A stretch of DNA of 64,000 nt from Bowmanella pacifica (GTDB lineage: Bacteria > Pseudomonadota > Gammaproteobacteria > Enterobacterales > Alteromonadaceae): positions 248,001 through 312,000 of the forward strand of contig NZ_BMLS01000005.1 in assembly GCF_014645355.1 (NCBI RefSeq). Reading direction: 5' to 3'. Below are positions 53,573 to 63,215 of the stretch, piece by piece; the first letter of the stretch is position 1; each line of letters begins with the position of its first letter. The position numbers were made by a program, and so were the translations under genes. The notes under the pieces are model-generated. The model had not been told where the DNA came from. It worked only from the letters and a program-made list of their open reading frames with translations, and did not search any database.

Positions 53573-54295
53573 TTAGCCTTCACGAATATAGCGCGCGTGG
53601 GACAGATATAAAGCGTCTTCCAGTTGTTCCAGCCCTAGTTGTAACTTGTCCCTGTTTTCAACCACCACACTGACACAGATAAAGTTGATATCTGCCGGGG
53701 CTTCCGGGGTGAGACTGATGTGCAGATTACTAATGGCCTGCTTTAATGCTCGGCGTCGTTCATCACTGGCTGCGGGGGCAAAAACCATCAGTTGCTCGCT
53801 ACTCCAGTGTCCTAACAGTTCAGTGGGCTGAAGTAGGCTGCTAACCTGTTGCATGATCTTTTCTTGTAATTCATCTCCCATGGACAAGCCGTAATTCATG
53901 GTGGCCTGACGTAAGCCTAAGGCATCTACCATCACCAGGGTGAGGGGGAAATCACTGTCGCGCAGCTTGCCTAACAGCAGTCTGTCCAGCGCCCGACGAT
54001 TCGGATAGCCGGTGATACTGTGACGCAAGGATTGCTCTTCGCTGAGATTGGATAAGGTTTGCACGTCCCGCCAGCGGCGGATGGAGAAAAAGAATAGCGC
54101 AAGAATAAGATAAACGCCGCTGGGCACTAATTCATCCAACTCCCAATGCTCATAGCGGCGAGAGGCGTGATAAATCATCTCCAGCATGTCAAACCTACCG
54201 AGCAGAACAAATACCGCCAGGGTAGATATGGCAACAAACAACATATCCATATAGGAGCGCCGTCTGATACGTGCCTTGAGCTTTTCCAGGATCAC
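53573..54295 (-). CDS. Membrane protein with degenerate GGDEF domain
   Basis: A 240-residue protein. Two hydrophobic helices (about 15-38 and 55-75) precede a GGDEF fold (about 85-238): ITGYPNRRALDRLLL matches D-x-L-T-G-x-x-N-R-R, and LTLVMVDALGLRQATMNYG the metal/substrate strand, but with MVDALG where the Asp-x-D/N is expected. The GGDEF site itself reads WSSEQLMV. It cannot plausibly make c-di-GMP; it may be a receptor, scaffold or c-di-GMP sensor. Monocistronic and convergent with katG. Confidence 0.8.
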   Translation of the reverse strand: MILEKLKARIRRRSYMDMLFVAISTLAVFVLLGRFDMLEMIYHASRRYEHWELDELVPSGVYLILALFFFSIRRWRDVQTLSNLSEEQSLRHSITGYPNRRALDRLLLGKLRDSDFPLTLVMVDALGLRQATMNYGLSMGDELQEKIMQQVSSLLQPTELLGHWSSEQLMVFAPAASDERRRALKQAISNLHISLTPEAPADINFICVSVVVENRDKLQLGLEQLEDALYLSHARYIREG

Positions 54296-54405
54296 GACTA
54301 CTACCTCAGTGTCATTTGTGAAGTCCTATCACTGAAGGGGACACTGGCTTCATGCCATGTGCTGGAAGATGAGTGGCCGGTTGTAGTCCAACCGGCCGGT
54401 ACCCA

Positions 54406-56034
54406 TTAGTTTTTACGTTGGAACTCGCTGGTTGGCGACCACTTAGGCCAGTCCTTGCTTTCGGCAATATCAAAACCGACTTCAAAGAACATGCGGGTGT
54501 CTTGTTCAACGCCACCAAAGTCCCAGCTTTCGCGGAACTGGTCACATACCTGGTGGTAGCAACCACGAGTGATCACTTGAGTACGTTTGCGGTAGGTTGC
54601 GGTGTTTTCATCCCAGCTATCTACGCCACCTTTGGCATACAGGGCGGGAACGCCTTTTTTAGCCAGGCTGAAGTGATCTGAGCGATAGTAGTAACCGGCT
54701 TCCGGTCTGTCTTCCTGGGTCAGATAACGTCCCTGGCCTTTGGCGGCTTTTTCCAGGTAAGTCTCTAGTTCAGACTTGCCTTTACCGACGACGGCTACGT
54801 CTTTAGTACGACCCAGAATATTCATGGCGTCCATATTCAGGTTAGCCACGGTTTTGTTCAACGGAATAACCGGGTGCTCGGCATAGTAAGCTGAGCCCAG
54901 CAATCCTTGCTCTTCGGCAGTGACTGCCAGGAAGGTAATAGAACGCTCAGGGGCTTGTTTTAAGGTGGTAAAGGCTTCAGCCATTTCCAGCAGCGCAGCG
55001 GTGCCGGTGGCGTTGTCGTGGGCGCCATTATAGATATGGTCGCCGTTGAGGCTTTCATCTTTACCTAAATGATCCCAGTGGGCGGTATAAATAATATGCT
55101 CATCAGGCTGGGTGCGACCGGGCAGGGTAGCAATCACGTTGCTGCTGGTGGAACGCTTAAGTGTGCTCTTAACGGTAACCGATGTGGTGACACCTAAAGG
55201 CTGAGCGATGGGGCCCTGCTGCGCCTTGGCTTTCATTTCTGCGAAGTTCATACCGGCTTCGGCGAAAAGGGCCTTAGCGGCATCCAGGTCTATCCAACCT
55301 TCAACGGCAACCCGACCTGCGTTACCGTCTGCACTGGCCAGACTGTACTGTGGGCCGCTCCAGCTGTTACCTACTACTGACCAACCGTAAGAGGCAGGTT
55401 CTGTTTCATGAATAATCAAGGCACCTGCAGCGCCTTGGCGGCTGGCTTCTTCGTATTTGTAAGTCCAGCGGCCATAATAGGTCATGGTTTTACCCTGGAA
55501 CTTGCCGCTGTCTGGGTTTTCAAACCCCGGGTCGTTAACCAGAATCACCACGGTTTTACCTTTTACGTCCAGGCCTTCGTAATCGTTCCAGTCATACTCA
55601 GGGGCGTTAACGCCATAGCCGACAAACACCAGCTCTGAGTTGTCTAACGACACGCTTTCCTGCTCACGTTTGGTAGCAACCACCATGTTCTCTTTATACT
55701 TCAGAGTCTGGTTGCCCAGTTGCAGGGTAACATTGGGATTGGCGGTGATTTCCAGCAGGTTTACCGACTGCAAATAGCTGTCACCGTTACCGGGCTTGAG
55801 GCCCAAACGCTTAAATTCACTGACCAGATAATCGACGGTCTTTTCTTCGCCCAGAGTGGTGGGCAGGCGGCCTTCAAATTCGTCAGATGCCAGGGTTTTG
55901 GTATGCTGGGCCAGTTCGGCAGCGGTGATGCTGTCATAGGCCGTGGAGAAATTATTTGTAGTCGTTGAGGTGGATGTACAACCAAGCGCCAGGAAGAGTG
56001 GTGCAATAGCTACAGCCAATAGGTTTTTTTTCAT
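54406..56034 (-). CDS. M28-family zinc aminopeptidase lipoprotein
   Basis: A 542-residue lipoprotein (signal with lipobox LALGC). A PA domain (about 110-250) precedes an M28 peptidase core. Zinc ligands are visible: TAHWDHLGKDES (His-x-Asp), NGAHDNATGTAALLEMA (Asp), TAEEQGLLGSAYYAEHP (Glu-Glu, catalytic and ligand) and the later ligands in LNMDAMNILG and the RSDHFSLAKKGVPAL. It removes N-terminal residues from peptides in the periplasm or outer membrane. Starts at 56052 (ATG) or 56034 (ATG) are possible; I use 56034, whose signal peptide is compact. A GTG at 56055 is weaker. Confidence 0.9.
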   Translation of the reverse strand: MKKNLLAVAIAPLFLALGCTSTSTTTNNFSTAYDSITAAELAQHTKTLASDEFEGRLPTTLGEEKTVDYLVSEFKRLGLKPGNGDSYLQSVNLLEITANPNVTLQLGNQTLKYKENMVVATKREQESVSLDNSELVFVGYGVNAPEYDWNDYEGLDVKGKTVVILVNDPGFENPDSGKFQGKTMTYYGRWTYKYEEASRQGAAGALIIHETEPASYGWSVVGNSWSGPQYSLASADGNAGRVAVEGWIDLDAAKALFAEAGMNFAEMKAKAQQGPIAQPLGVTTSVTVKSTLKRSTSSNVIATLPGRTQPDEHIIYTAHWDHLGKDESLNGDHIYNGAHDNATGTAALLEMAEAFTTLKQAPERSITFLAVTAEEQGLLGSAYYAEHPVIPLNKTVANLNMDAMNILGRTKDVAVVGKGKSELETYLEKAAKGQGRYLTQEDRPEAGYYYRSDHFSLAKKGVPALYAKGGVDSWDENTATYRKRTQVITRGCYHQVCDQFRESWDFGGVEQDTRMFFEVGFDIAESKDWPKWSPTSEFQRKN

Positions 56035-56107
56035 TATCATCTCGTTTTGCATCACGTAAAATTCGGCTCAAGTATAGGTAAATCCAAGGATCAAGACTAG
56101 TCAGCCC

Positions 56108-56962
56108 ATGTTGGACAACCGCCCAAAACCCGTTCACCTTGCGACCAGTGGCAAGAAAAATGCGACCACTGCCAGGCGATTTGCCCCTAATCTTCCCCAG
56201 GACTGGTCGGCAGAGGTATTTAATTGCCCTCCTTTTTCCTGGCTGGGGCAGTTATTTGATCTGAACAGCTTGGCTGGTTGGCCGGATTATCTGTGGTTGA
56301 ACACGGATAAATCATTGCCAGTCAGCTTTGTACCTCAACAGCACTTAGACGAGCAGTCCCTTTGTTACGAGTCTTTTATCTCGCGTTATCAACAAGTGCC
56401 GACTCGTCCAAATAACTGGCATGATTTGTTTAATGCCCTGATATGGAAGCAGTTCCCCCGCAGTAAAGCGGCTTTAAATCGTTTGCATATGCGTGATATT
56501 GAAACCGAGGGAACAAGCCGGCGTACACCGAGACGCAACCGTATTACCCATTTCGATGAATGTGGCGTATTGCTGGTTTATACAACCGATACCATCCCCA
56601 ATCTGTTGAGGCAGCACAGCTGGCAGCAGGCCTTTGTGGCCCATCGAAGCGAATGGGGGCAAGGAATACAAGCCCTGATATTCGGTCATGCCAATTACGA
56701 AATGCTGCTCAATCCTTATATTGGACTCACGGGCAAATGGCTGGGGATTGAGGTGCCAAAAGACTATTTTTGCTGGGATAAGAAGCTGCAGCTTGCCTAT
56801 GTTGATGAAGAACTGCTGGCGCGTGTGGAAGAACAAGATTGCCTGGCGGAGCGGGGCGCGTTGTCGCCTTTGCCCTTGTTAGGGGTGCCTGGCTGGTGGG
56901 CTGATAACGAGGTGCCGTCATTCTATGACAATCAGGATTACTTTATGCCGAAAAGAAAATGA
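56108..56962 (+). CDS. DUF3025-family protein
   Basis: A 284-residue cytoplasmic protein of DUF3025: PTRPNNWHDLFNALIWKQFPRSKAALNRLH, then CGVLLVYTTD and HANYEMLLNPYIGLTGKWLGI. The W-H-D-x-F-N-A-x-x-W-x-x-F-P-x-x-K signature is the family mark. Its biochemical role is unknown. It stands between the divergent M28 peptidase and the ABC exporter genes with no operon partner. Start ATG 56108; a possible 5-residue shorter start cannot be excluded. Confidence 0.85.
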   Translation: MLDNRPKPVHLATSGKKNATTARRFAPNLPQDWSAEVFNCPPFSWLGQLFDLNSLAGWPDYLWLNTDKSLPVSFVPQQHLDEQSLCYESFISRYQQVPTRPNNWHDLFNALIWKQFPRSKAALNRLHMRDIETEGTSRRTPRRNRITHFDECGVLLVYTTDTIPNLLRQHSWQQAFVAHRSEWGQGIQALIFGHANYEMLLNPYIGLTGKWLGIEVPKDYFCWDKKLQLAYVDEELLARVEEQDCLAERGALSPLPLLGVPGWWADNEVPSFYDNQDYFMPKRK

Positions 56963-57072
56963 AAAAAATCTGTTATTAAATTTCGCCTTGTCTGACTATT
57001 AGCTCTGTGTAACCAATTTTATCGTTACTTTTACAATAATAAGCACTAAAGAGGGAAGGAGTTCGGGTTGTT

Positions 57073-57852
57073 ATGATTGAAATTAAGGGGCTGGCCAAAA
57101 AGTTTGTGGTCGAGAATGTTAAAAAGCTCAGCGAGCAGGAAAAACAAGATCCCAGACTCAAAGGACGTTTTTTTCATTCTGTTGAAGATGTCAGTTTTCA
57201 TTGTGAGCAAGGCCAGGTGCTGGGTTTGTTGGGACCTAACGGAGCTGGTAAAACCACAACACTGCGCATGTTGTCCACCGCCATTAAACCCACCGCGGGT
57301 AGTGTCAGTATCAATGGGGTGGATATTCTGGCCGAACCCTTGGTAGCCAGGCGCAAGATTGGCTTTCTATCCGGTTCTACCGGCTTATATGGGCGCTTGA
57401 CCGGTCGTGAGAATATTGAGTATTTCGGCCGTCTGCACGGTGTTAGCGAGGCCGAGCTTAAGCAGCGTATTAACGAGCTGGCCGATCTTCTTGATATGCA
57501 CAGTTTTCTGGACAGACGCAGTGAAAGCTTCTCCACAGGCATGAAACAAAAAACCTCTATTGCCCGGGCGGTGATCCACCAACCTGAAGTGGTGATTTTG
57601 GACGAACCCACCACCGGCCTGGATATTATGGCCACTCAAACCGTACTGGACTTTATCCGCCGTCTGAAGACGCAGGGAACACCGGTGATCTTCTCTACCC
57701 ACCATTTAGATGAAGTGGATGAACTTTGTGACAAGGTCACGGTGATCGATAAGGGTCGTACCTGTTTTGATGGTTCGTTGCTGGACTTTAAAGGTTTGTC
57801 TTCTGGCTCTATGCATGAGTCATTCCTGACCACGATAAAAGGAGCAGAATAA
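57073..57852 (+). CDS. natA: ABC exporter ATPase (NatA-like)
   Basis: A 259-residue ABC ATPase: Walker [17 protein letters not shown] at about 52-67, signature [11 protein letters not shown], Walker [16 protein letters not shown], and the switch histidine of FSTHHLDE. Similarity to the NatA subunit of Na+ efflux ABC systems fits its partner, a NatB-like permease whose start overlaps the stop by one base (TAATG). I keep the natA symbol as tentative, because sodium specificity has not been shown. Start ATG 57073 after a purine-rich AAGGAG. Confidence 0.85.
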   Translation: MIEIKGLAKKFVVENVKKLSEQEKQDPRLKGRFFHSVEDVSFHCEQGQVLGLLGPNGAGKTTTLRMLSTAIKPTAGSVSINGVDILAEPLVARRKIGFLSGSTGLYGRLTGRENIEYFGRLHGVSEAELKQRINELADLLDMHSFLDRRSESFSTGMKQKTSIARAVIHQPEVVILDEPTTGLDIMATQTVLDFIRRLKTQGTPVIFSTHHLDEVDELCDKVTVIDKGRTCFDGSLLDFKGLSSGSMHESFLTTIKGAE

Positions 57853-59048
57853 TGTGGTTGGTGTTTAAAAAAGAATTACTGGAACTGTTACGCGACCGAA
57901 AGACCTTGTTCTTTATGATCGCCTTACCTTTGTTGTTGTTTCCCCTGATTTTCGGTGCCTTCGGCTTTTTTGCCAGCAAGGCGGTGAAAGAGGCGGAAAC
58001 CAAGGTGCTGAAGTACGCCATTGTTGGTGGCGAATATGCCAAGGGACTCAGTGACTCCCTTGCCGCGGCCAGCGATAAATTTGAGTTGGTTGAGGTGGGG
58101 GCGGATGCTGACTTTAAACAGTTGATCCGCGACGAAAGCATCGACTTTGCCCTGAAAGTGCCCAGCAACTACGACCAGCCGCTGCTGGAAGGCGGCCAGG
58201 CTACCTTAGTACTGGTATTGAATGATGCCGGCCTGAATATGGTGCAATCCAGGGTTAAGGAACTGGTGGATAGTCAGGTGGAGAACAAACGCCGTCAGGC
58301 TTTTGATGCCCTGGCGTTAAATGATTTCCAGCAAACCGGGTTACTGAAACCTGTGGTAATCGAAAAAGAAGATGTGGCGGACAGCCGTGAGAACTGGGGG
58401 GAGAAAATCGGTGGTTTCCTGCCTTATATTCTGTTCTTACTTTGTTTGCAGGGCGCCATGTATCCCGCCACCGATATGGGGGCGGGCGAAAAGGAAAGAG
58501 GCACGCTGGAAACCTTGCTTATCTCGCCCACCGAACGACATAAGCTGGTATTGGGTAAATTCCTAACCATTGCCTTTGCCGGTGTAACTTGTGCGTTGAT
58601 GACCATATTGAGTATGGCGGTGTGGGGGATTGTTCTCAGTCAGGGCATGGCCATTAAGGTAGTCGGTGAGTTTATGAGCGCTATCAGTGCATTGGACTTT
58701 GTGCTGATGTTCCTGATGTTGGCACCCATTGCTGCGATTTTTGCGGCCTTACTGCTGAGCTTGTCCATCTATGCGCGCAGCTTTAAAGAAGCACAAAGCT
58801 ATATGGGCAGCTTGATTATGGTGGCGATTTTACCCATTGTGATGGCGATGATGCCAGGGGTTGACCTCAAAGGCGGTTGGGCCTGGGTGCCTATTACCAA
58901 TGTGGCCCTGGCTATCAAAGAGCTGATAAAAGGCACTATGGATTATGTTTCGTTGTTCGCCATTTTTGGTTCTACAGTCATGATTGCCGGTGCGCTTATC
59001 GCATTTTGCGTGTACTGGTTTAATCAGGAAAAAGTGCTGTTCAGATAG
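57852..59048 (+). CDS. natB: ABC exporter permease (NatB-like)
   Basis: A 398-residue ABC-2 type permease. Helix 1 (about 19-42), a large extracytoplasmic domain (about 45-170) and five more helices (about 175-390). [32 protein letters not shown] at the N-terminus and GAGEKERGTLETLLISPTERHKLVLGKF in the middle are the NatB/ABC-2 signatures. It is translationally coupled to the ATPase (1-bp overlap). Probable role is export of Na+ or another cation or toxin, powered by NatA. Followed by a strong terminator. Confidence 0.85.
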   Translation: MWLVFKKELLELLRDRKTLFFMIALPLLLFPLIFGAFGFFASKAVKEAETKVLKYAIVGGEYAKGLSDSLAAASDKFELVEVGADADFKQLIRDESIDFALKVPSNYDQPLLEGGQATLVLVLNDAGLNMVQSRVKELVDSQVENKRRQAFDALALNDFQQTGLLKPVVIEKEDVADSRENWGEKIGGFLPYILFLLCLQGAMYPATDMGAGEKERGTLETLLISPTERHKLVLGKFLTIAFAGVTCALMTILSMAVWGIVLSQGMAIKVVGEFMSAISALDFVLMFLMLAPIAAIFAALLLSLSIYARSFKEAQSYMGSLIMVAILPIVMAMMPGVDLKGGWAWVPITNVALAIKELIKGTMDYVSLFAIFGSTVMIAGALIAFCVYWFNQEKVLFR

Positions 59049-59067
59049 TAGTAAACAATCTGCTAGA

Positions 59068-59101
59068 AGCCCCGAATAGCCAGGCTATTCGGGGCTTTTT
59101 T
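59068..59101 (+). terminator. Terminator of the natAB operon (bidirectional)
   Basis: AAGCCCCGAATAG and CTATTCGGGGCTT form a 13-bp stem with the loop CCAGG, ending in five T. Confidence 0.93.
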
Positions 59102-59168
59102 GCTTGAGGGAGTGGGGGGCAGGCATTGCTGACAGTGGCTGAGGCGCTAAGGCCGTCTTGTAACGCTG

Positions 59169-60158
59169 TTACAAGGCGTCTTTCCAGCGCTGTTTGCCGA
59201 CATGGCTTTTCAGCAATTCCAGGCATTCATCCACGACACTTAGCATTTCCTGATCTAAGGCTTGCTCCTGTTGGTTGCTAGCCCCTAAACCATGTTCCAA
59301 TAACTGATCTAGCTTATCCGGCGTGACATCGAGCAGCAGATTAGCCAGGCTTTGCACCACAATATCTGACACCGCATTTTCCAGCATTTTCTCAACACTA
59401 CCGCCCAGTACTGGTACCAGGCGTAACCGCGCTACCTGGGTATTATCCCGCACGGCCTTAGATACGCTGGCCTGTACGTGCTGTCGGACGATTTCACCGC
59501 TTTTTTCGTCGGTGAGGGTATGGCCCGAGTGCACCAACATCGACGCGAGCCACTGACACAACACCGGCCGGCGACTAGCCAGCACCTTATTGGTAATGTC
59601 GCTAAGTAAGGGCGAGCCCTGGCGCAAATCATCCTGGGCATCGGACAGTACTTTGATAACCACCCGGTCGCTGACTTCTTCAACAAACACCTGATAATAA
59701 AATGCCAAAAAGCGATAGGGTGCAGTGTCTTTAATATCAATGATTTGGTATTTCTGTAAGCGGTAGAGAATGGAAAAGAGGCGTAAAAAACGTAGAAATC
59801 TGGCACCTCCCACCGGGATGCAGCCCACCAGATCGTACCAATGAATAAAAGGATAAAAATACCAGCGCAGATAATCCTTGCGTTTAATGGCCACTATCCA
59901 GCGCAGCATAAACTCGCTGAGGAATATGCCCACAAACACCAGATCAATCAGAATAAAATTGGCGTGCAGTGGCTTATACCAGTCAAGCAGAGAGGGGGAG
60001 AGTTGATTTAACGACTGGCGCACCATATCGGTGGCATAAAGTGAGTCGAATAGGATAAGGGCCAAATTGAGAATCAGCAGGCCCAGCATAAAGAAGTCCA
60101 GTAGAAGCCAGGTACCTTGGTGGCTTTCCCTGAGTCGCTTTACACTGAAATTAAGCAT
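59169..60158 (-). CDS. Voltage-sensor-like membrane protein without a visible pore
   Basis: A 329-residue protein. Four hydrophobic segments in residues 1-150 resemble an ion-channel voltage-sensor module: LLLDFFMLGLLILNLALILFDSLY (S1), FILIDLVFVGIFLSEFMLRW (S2, with the Glu-x-x-x-Arg), HWYDLVGCIPV (S3) and the arginine-bearing RFLRFLRLFSILYRLQKY (S4). The S5-pore-S6 part of a channel is missing; residues 150-329 are a soluble helical domain. It could be a proton/cation sensor or a signalling anchor. Function is unknown. Start ATG 60158. Confidence 0.75.
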   Translation of the reverse strand: MLNFSVKRLRESHQGTWLLLDFFMLGLLILNLALILFDSLYATDMVRQSLNQLSPSLLDWYKPLHANFILIDLVFVGIFLSEFMLRWIVAIKRKDYLRWYFYPFIHWYDLVGCIPVGGARFLRFLRLFSILYRLQKYQIIDIKDTAPYRFLAFYYQVFVEEVSDRVVIKVLSDAQDDLRQGSPLLSDITNKVLASRRPVLCQWLASMLVHSGHTLTDEKSGEIVRQHVQASVSKAVRDNTQVARLRLVPVLGGSVEKMLENAVSDIVVQSLANLLLDVTPDKLDQLLEHGLGASNQQEQALDQEMLSVVDECLELLKSHVGKQRWKDAL

Positions 60159-60178
60159 AGTGGGGGAGGAGTTAAATG

Positions 60179-60553
60179 TTAGGTGTGAGGTGAAGAGGCG
60201 TTATTTAGTTTACGTATGAGTCCACCCAGCAGCGCAAATATTACCTCCAGGCGATCCATGTGTGGTTTGGTGTTAGAACAAAAGCCGAGTTTATCTGCAA
60301 GCATCAGTTGGGTTTCCAATTCACTCAATGAGCCTCTGGCGATAACCAAAAAATGTTTAAATTCTAAGTTACTCTCTCTGGCTGCGCCCTCGGCAATGTT
60401 TGATGGCACAGACACGGCAGCTCTGCGCATCTGTGAAATCAAACAAAATTGTTCCGAACGAGGGAAAGTGTGTGTGAGTGCGTAAATGTGTTCAACCAAT
60501 TCCATAGAGTGCTGCCACACTAGCAAGTCATGATGTTTTCTCACTCCTCCCAC
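60179..60553 (-). CDS. Four-helix-bundle protein (23S rRNA intervening-sequence type)
   Basis: A 124-residue four-helix bundle: HHDLLVWQHSMELVEHIYALTHTFPRSEQFCLISQMRRAAVSVPSNIAEGAAR is the family hallmark, where W/LxSQ-RRA..S.P.NIAEG is nearly invariant. Named after ORFs in 23S rRNA intervening sequences of Leptospira, these proteins are found widely, also without rRNA introns, and their role is unknown. The start could be GTG 60553 or GTG 60544; GGAGG separates them. Sits between a channel-like protein gene and mltD. Confidence 0.85.
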   Translation of the reverse strand: MGGVRKHHDLLVWQHSMELVEHIYALTHTFPRSEQFCLISQMRRAAVSVPSNIAEGAARESNLEFKHFLVIARGSLSELETQLMLADKLGFCSNTKPHMDRLEVIFALLGGLIRKLNNASSPHT

Positions 60554-60558
60554 CTCAC

Positions 60559-62217
60559 TCAGATCCGAGTCACATCCACATGCACTTTCAGCTTCTGGCC
60601 GGGTTGCAGATACTTCTTGGCGTTAAGCTGATTCCAGCGTGCTAAATCATCTACCCCTACCTTAAACTTGCTGGCGATACGCGCCAGGGAATCGCCGTTC
60701 CTGACTGTGTAAGTCAGGGTGCGCATAATGGCGTTATCAGATTGGGTGCTGGAGACTTTATTTACCCAAATCACCAGCTTTTTGCCTGGCATTAAAGGAT
60801 CGGTAGGAGCCATACCATTCCATTTGGCCAGATTACGCACATTCACATGGTACTTGCGGCTTAGTTCCCACAGGGTATCGCCGCTTTTCACTTGGTGGGT
60901 TAATTGGTAAGACGCACGCGGCTTGGCTTGGGTGTCGGCCAGGCGTTGTTCTGCGGACAGGCTGTAATAGTCCTGGGATTTGAGGGCGACAGGGATAAGC
61001 AGATGGTCGCCGGAGCGGATCATATTGCCCTTTAGCTCATTAACCTGCTGAATCACATCTGTAGAGGTGTGGTATTTCTTGGCCAACTTGAGCAGGCTGT
61101 CACCGCTTTTTACCTGATGGCGAACCCAGTTCAGGCGTTTAGACTCGTCCAACTCGTTGAGGGCAATCATAAAGCTATCGACTTTTTCCAAGGGCAGCAG
61201 CAAGGTATGCGGTCCTTTAGGATCCGTTGCCCAGCGGTTGTACCCAGGATTTAAGGCATGCAGTTCCTTAACACTCAGCCCTGCTAAATCCGCCGCCAGG
61301 GCCAAATCAATTTGTGAGCCTACATCGACCACACCAGTTACCTGACGATTCTCAATGGGTAACCACTTTGCGTTCCACTCATCGGCATTTTTCAGGATAT
61401 TGGCCAGCGCCAGTAACTTAGGTACATAGGCGCGGGTTTCGCGGGGCAGATCCAATGACCAGAAGTCGATGTTTTTACCTTTACGCTTATTGCTTTTGAT
61501 TGCCCTGGCTACCCGGCCTTCACCACTGTTATAGGCGGCCAGTGCGTGTAACCAGTCGCCATCAAACATGTTGTTCAGATAGACCAGATAATCCAGGGCC
61601 GCCTGGGTGGAGGCTAACACATCACGACGACCGTCGTACCACCAACTCTGGCGCAACCCAAAGCGTTTACCGGTTTCTGGCACAAACTGCCACATGCCGG
61701 CAGCGCGGCCGTGGGAGTAAGCAAAGGGGTCAAAGGCACTTTCTACTATGGGCAATAAGGCCAGTTCCATGGGCAGATTGCGTTTTTCCAGCTCTTCAAC
61801 AATCAGGAACAAAAAGGGCGCGGCGCGCTTGCTGACCCTGTCCATATATTTAGGATGTTTGAGATACCAGTTCTGCTGCACTTCTACGCGGCGGTCATCG
61901 GGTACCTCAAAGGTCAGTTGGGTAGCAATACGTGACCATAAGTTTGTGACTTGCTGCACGTCTTTTGGATGATCGATAAGTTCCGGTACGGTCTCTATCG
62001 GGTGATTGATCTCTTCCACCGGGTGGGTAACCGGGATAGTGCCTTCTTGGGCGACCTGACAGGTTTCGCTGTTGTGCTCAGCCTCTTCGCAGGCTTGCAT
62101 CACCTGGGCGGCGATTTCCAGTTCGTTGTTCTGTTGCTCATCAACCTGGCTTATTTCTTCGGTGGTCATACAGCCACCAAGCCCCAATAAGGGGATAATA
62201 AACAGCAATTTTTTCAT
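60559..62217 (-). CDS. mltD: Membrane-bound lytic transglycosylase MltD
   Basis: A 552-residue lipoprotein (lipobox LGGC, Cys16). The SLT domain (about 110-290) has catalytic Glu159 in LALLPIVESAFDPFAYS, then GMWQFVPETGKRFGL, WWYDGRRDVLAST and LALAAYNSGEGRV-type motifs. Four LysM-like segments follow; the clear ones are HQVKSGDSLLKLAKKYHTS, HQVKSGDTLWELSRKYHVN and YTVRNGDSLARIASKFKVG. It cleaves peptidoglycan glycan strands to 1,6-anhydro products. Position next to gloB is the usual gammaproteobacterial order. A shorter paralogue lies at 29096-30418. Confidence 0.95.
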   Translation of the reverse strand: MKKLLFIIPLLGLGGCMTTEEISQVDEQQNNELEIAAQVMQACEEAEHNSETCQVAQEGTIPVTHPVEEINHPIETVPELIDHPKDVQQVTNLWSRIATQLTFEVPDDRRVEVQQNWYLKHPKYMDRVSKRAAPFLFLIVEELEKRNLPMELALLPIVESAFDPFAYSHGRAAGMWQFVPETGKRFGLRQSWWYDGRRDVLASTQAALDYLVYLNNMFDGDWLHALAAYNSGEGRVARAIKSNKRKGKNIDFWSLDLPRETRAYVPKLLALANILKNADEWNAKWLPIENRQVTGVVDVGSQIDLALAADLAGLSVKELHALNPGYNRWATDPKGPHTLLLPLEKVDSFMIALNELDESKRLNWVRHQVKSGDSLLKLAKKYHTSTDVIQQVNELKGNMIRSGDHLLIPVALKSQDYYSLSAEQRLADTQAKPRASYQLTHQVKSGDTLWELSRKYHVNVRNLAKWNGMAPTDPLMPGKKLVIWVNKVSSTQSDNAIMRTLTYTVRNGDSLARIASKFKVGVDDLARWNQLNAKKYLQPGQKLKVHVDVTRI

Positions 62218-62340
62218 GGGCTTAGCTGATTCTCTCGTGTTGTTGACGCAACCAAGTCATTACTTAGGAGCTTGTCTGCTGTCTTGCGTTATCTTGTTTG
62301 CTACCGCGTCAGGCGGTAGATAATGCAGCCATTGTAAGGC

Positions 62341-63111
62341 TTAAAAATGATCTTTCCAGCCCCGTAAACCGGCAAATACGTCCACTGGGGAATTGGCTTT
62401 TATACCTTGGTATTGTTCAACTTGTGAACGAATTTGTTCGTTGTCACAGCGCAAAAACGGATTGATGGCCTTTTCAAGGCCGATATGGCTGGGCAGGGTT
62501 GGGAGGTTGTCCTCGCGCTGCTTATCCGCCCAGTGACTGTATTCCTTAAGAGCCTGATTATCTGGCTCAGCCGCCTTGGCAAAGCGCAAATTGGCCTGAG
62601 TGTACTCGTGAGTACAATAGACTTTGGTGTCATCCGGCAGTGCGGCCAATGTATTCAGTGACGCATACATCTGTTCTGGCGTGCCTTCAAACAAACGCCC
62701 ACAGCCCCCACTGAACAAGGTGTCTCCACAGAACAGACCGACCTGAGGATGATAAAAAGCGATATGGTCTATGGTGTGACCAGGCAACAGCATGACCTTG
62801 AAGTCCAATTCAAGCGTGCTAATAGAGCAGCTTTTCTCAGGGCTAACATATTGATTCACCAAAGGCACACGGGGGGATTGCAAACCATGAATGGCCACAT
62901 CCGGATACGCGGCCAGCAGGGCTTTTAAGCCGCCAATATGATCGGCATGGTGGTGAGTAATGAGAATGTCGGTTAGCTGCAGTTGCTGCGCTTTTAAAAA
63001 AGCTAAGGCCGGCGCTGCCTCCCCTGGGTCAACCAATATAGCTTGTTGGTGTGAATGTATGCACCAGATGTAGTTATCGGTAAAAGCGGGAATAGCGGAA
63101 ACAGTCAGCAT
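62341..63111 (-). CDS. gloB: Hydroxyacylglutathione hydrolase (glyoxalase II)
   Basis: A 256-residue metallo-beta-lactamase-fold enzyme that hydrolyses S-D-lactoylglutathione to lactate and glutathione. The metal motif is THHHADHIGG (H53, H54/55, D57, H58). Further ligands are in LLPGHTIDHIAFY and FCGDTLFSGGCGRLFEGTPEQM. The C-terminus matches the glyoxalase II domain (CTHEYTQANLRFA and NPFLRC). The start is ATG 63111; a TTG codon directly precedes it. Divergent from the methyltransferase gene, a common arrangement. Confidence 0.96.
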   Translation of the reverse strand: MLTVSAIPAFTDNYIWCIHSHQQAILVDPGEAAPALAFLKAQQLQLTDILITHHHADHIGGLKALLAAYPDVAIHGLQSPRVPLVNQYVSPEKSCSISTLELDFKVMLLPGHTIDHIAFYHPQVGLFCGDTLFSGGCGRLFEGTPEQMYASLNTLAALPDDTKVYCTHEYTQANLRFAKAAEPDNQALKEYSHWADKQREDNLPTLPSHIGLEKAINPFLRCDNEQIRSQVEQYQGIKANSPVDVFAGLRGWKDHF

Positions 63112-63215
63112 CAAGAGATATCACTTAAAAAAACACCACAGACAACAGCGTAACAGCTCTACAATAAAACTGGTATGCTAGGTGTCTAAGACAGCCAAAC
63201 AGCCTGACGGTTCCT

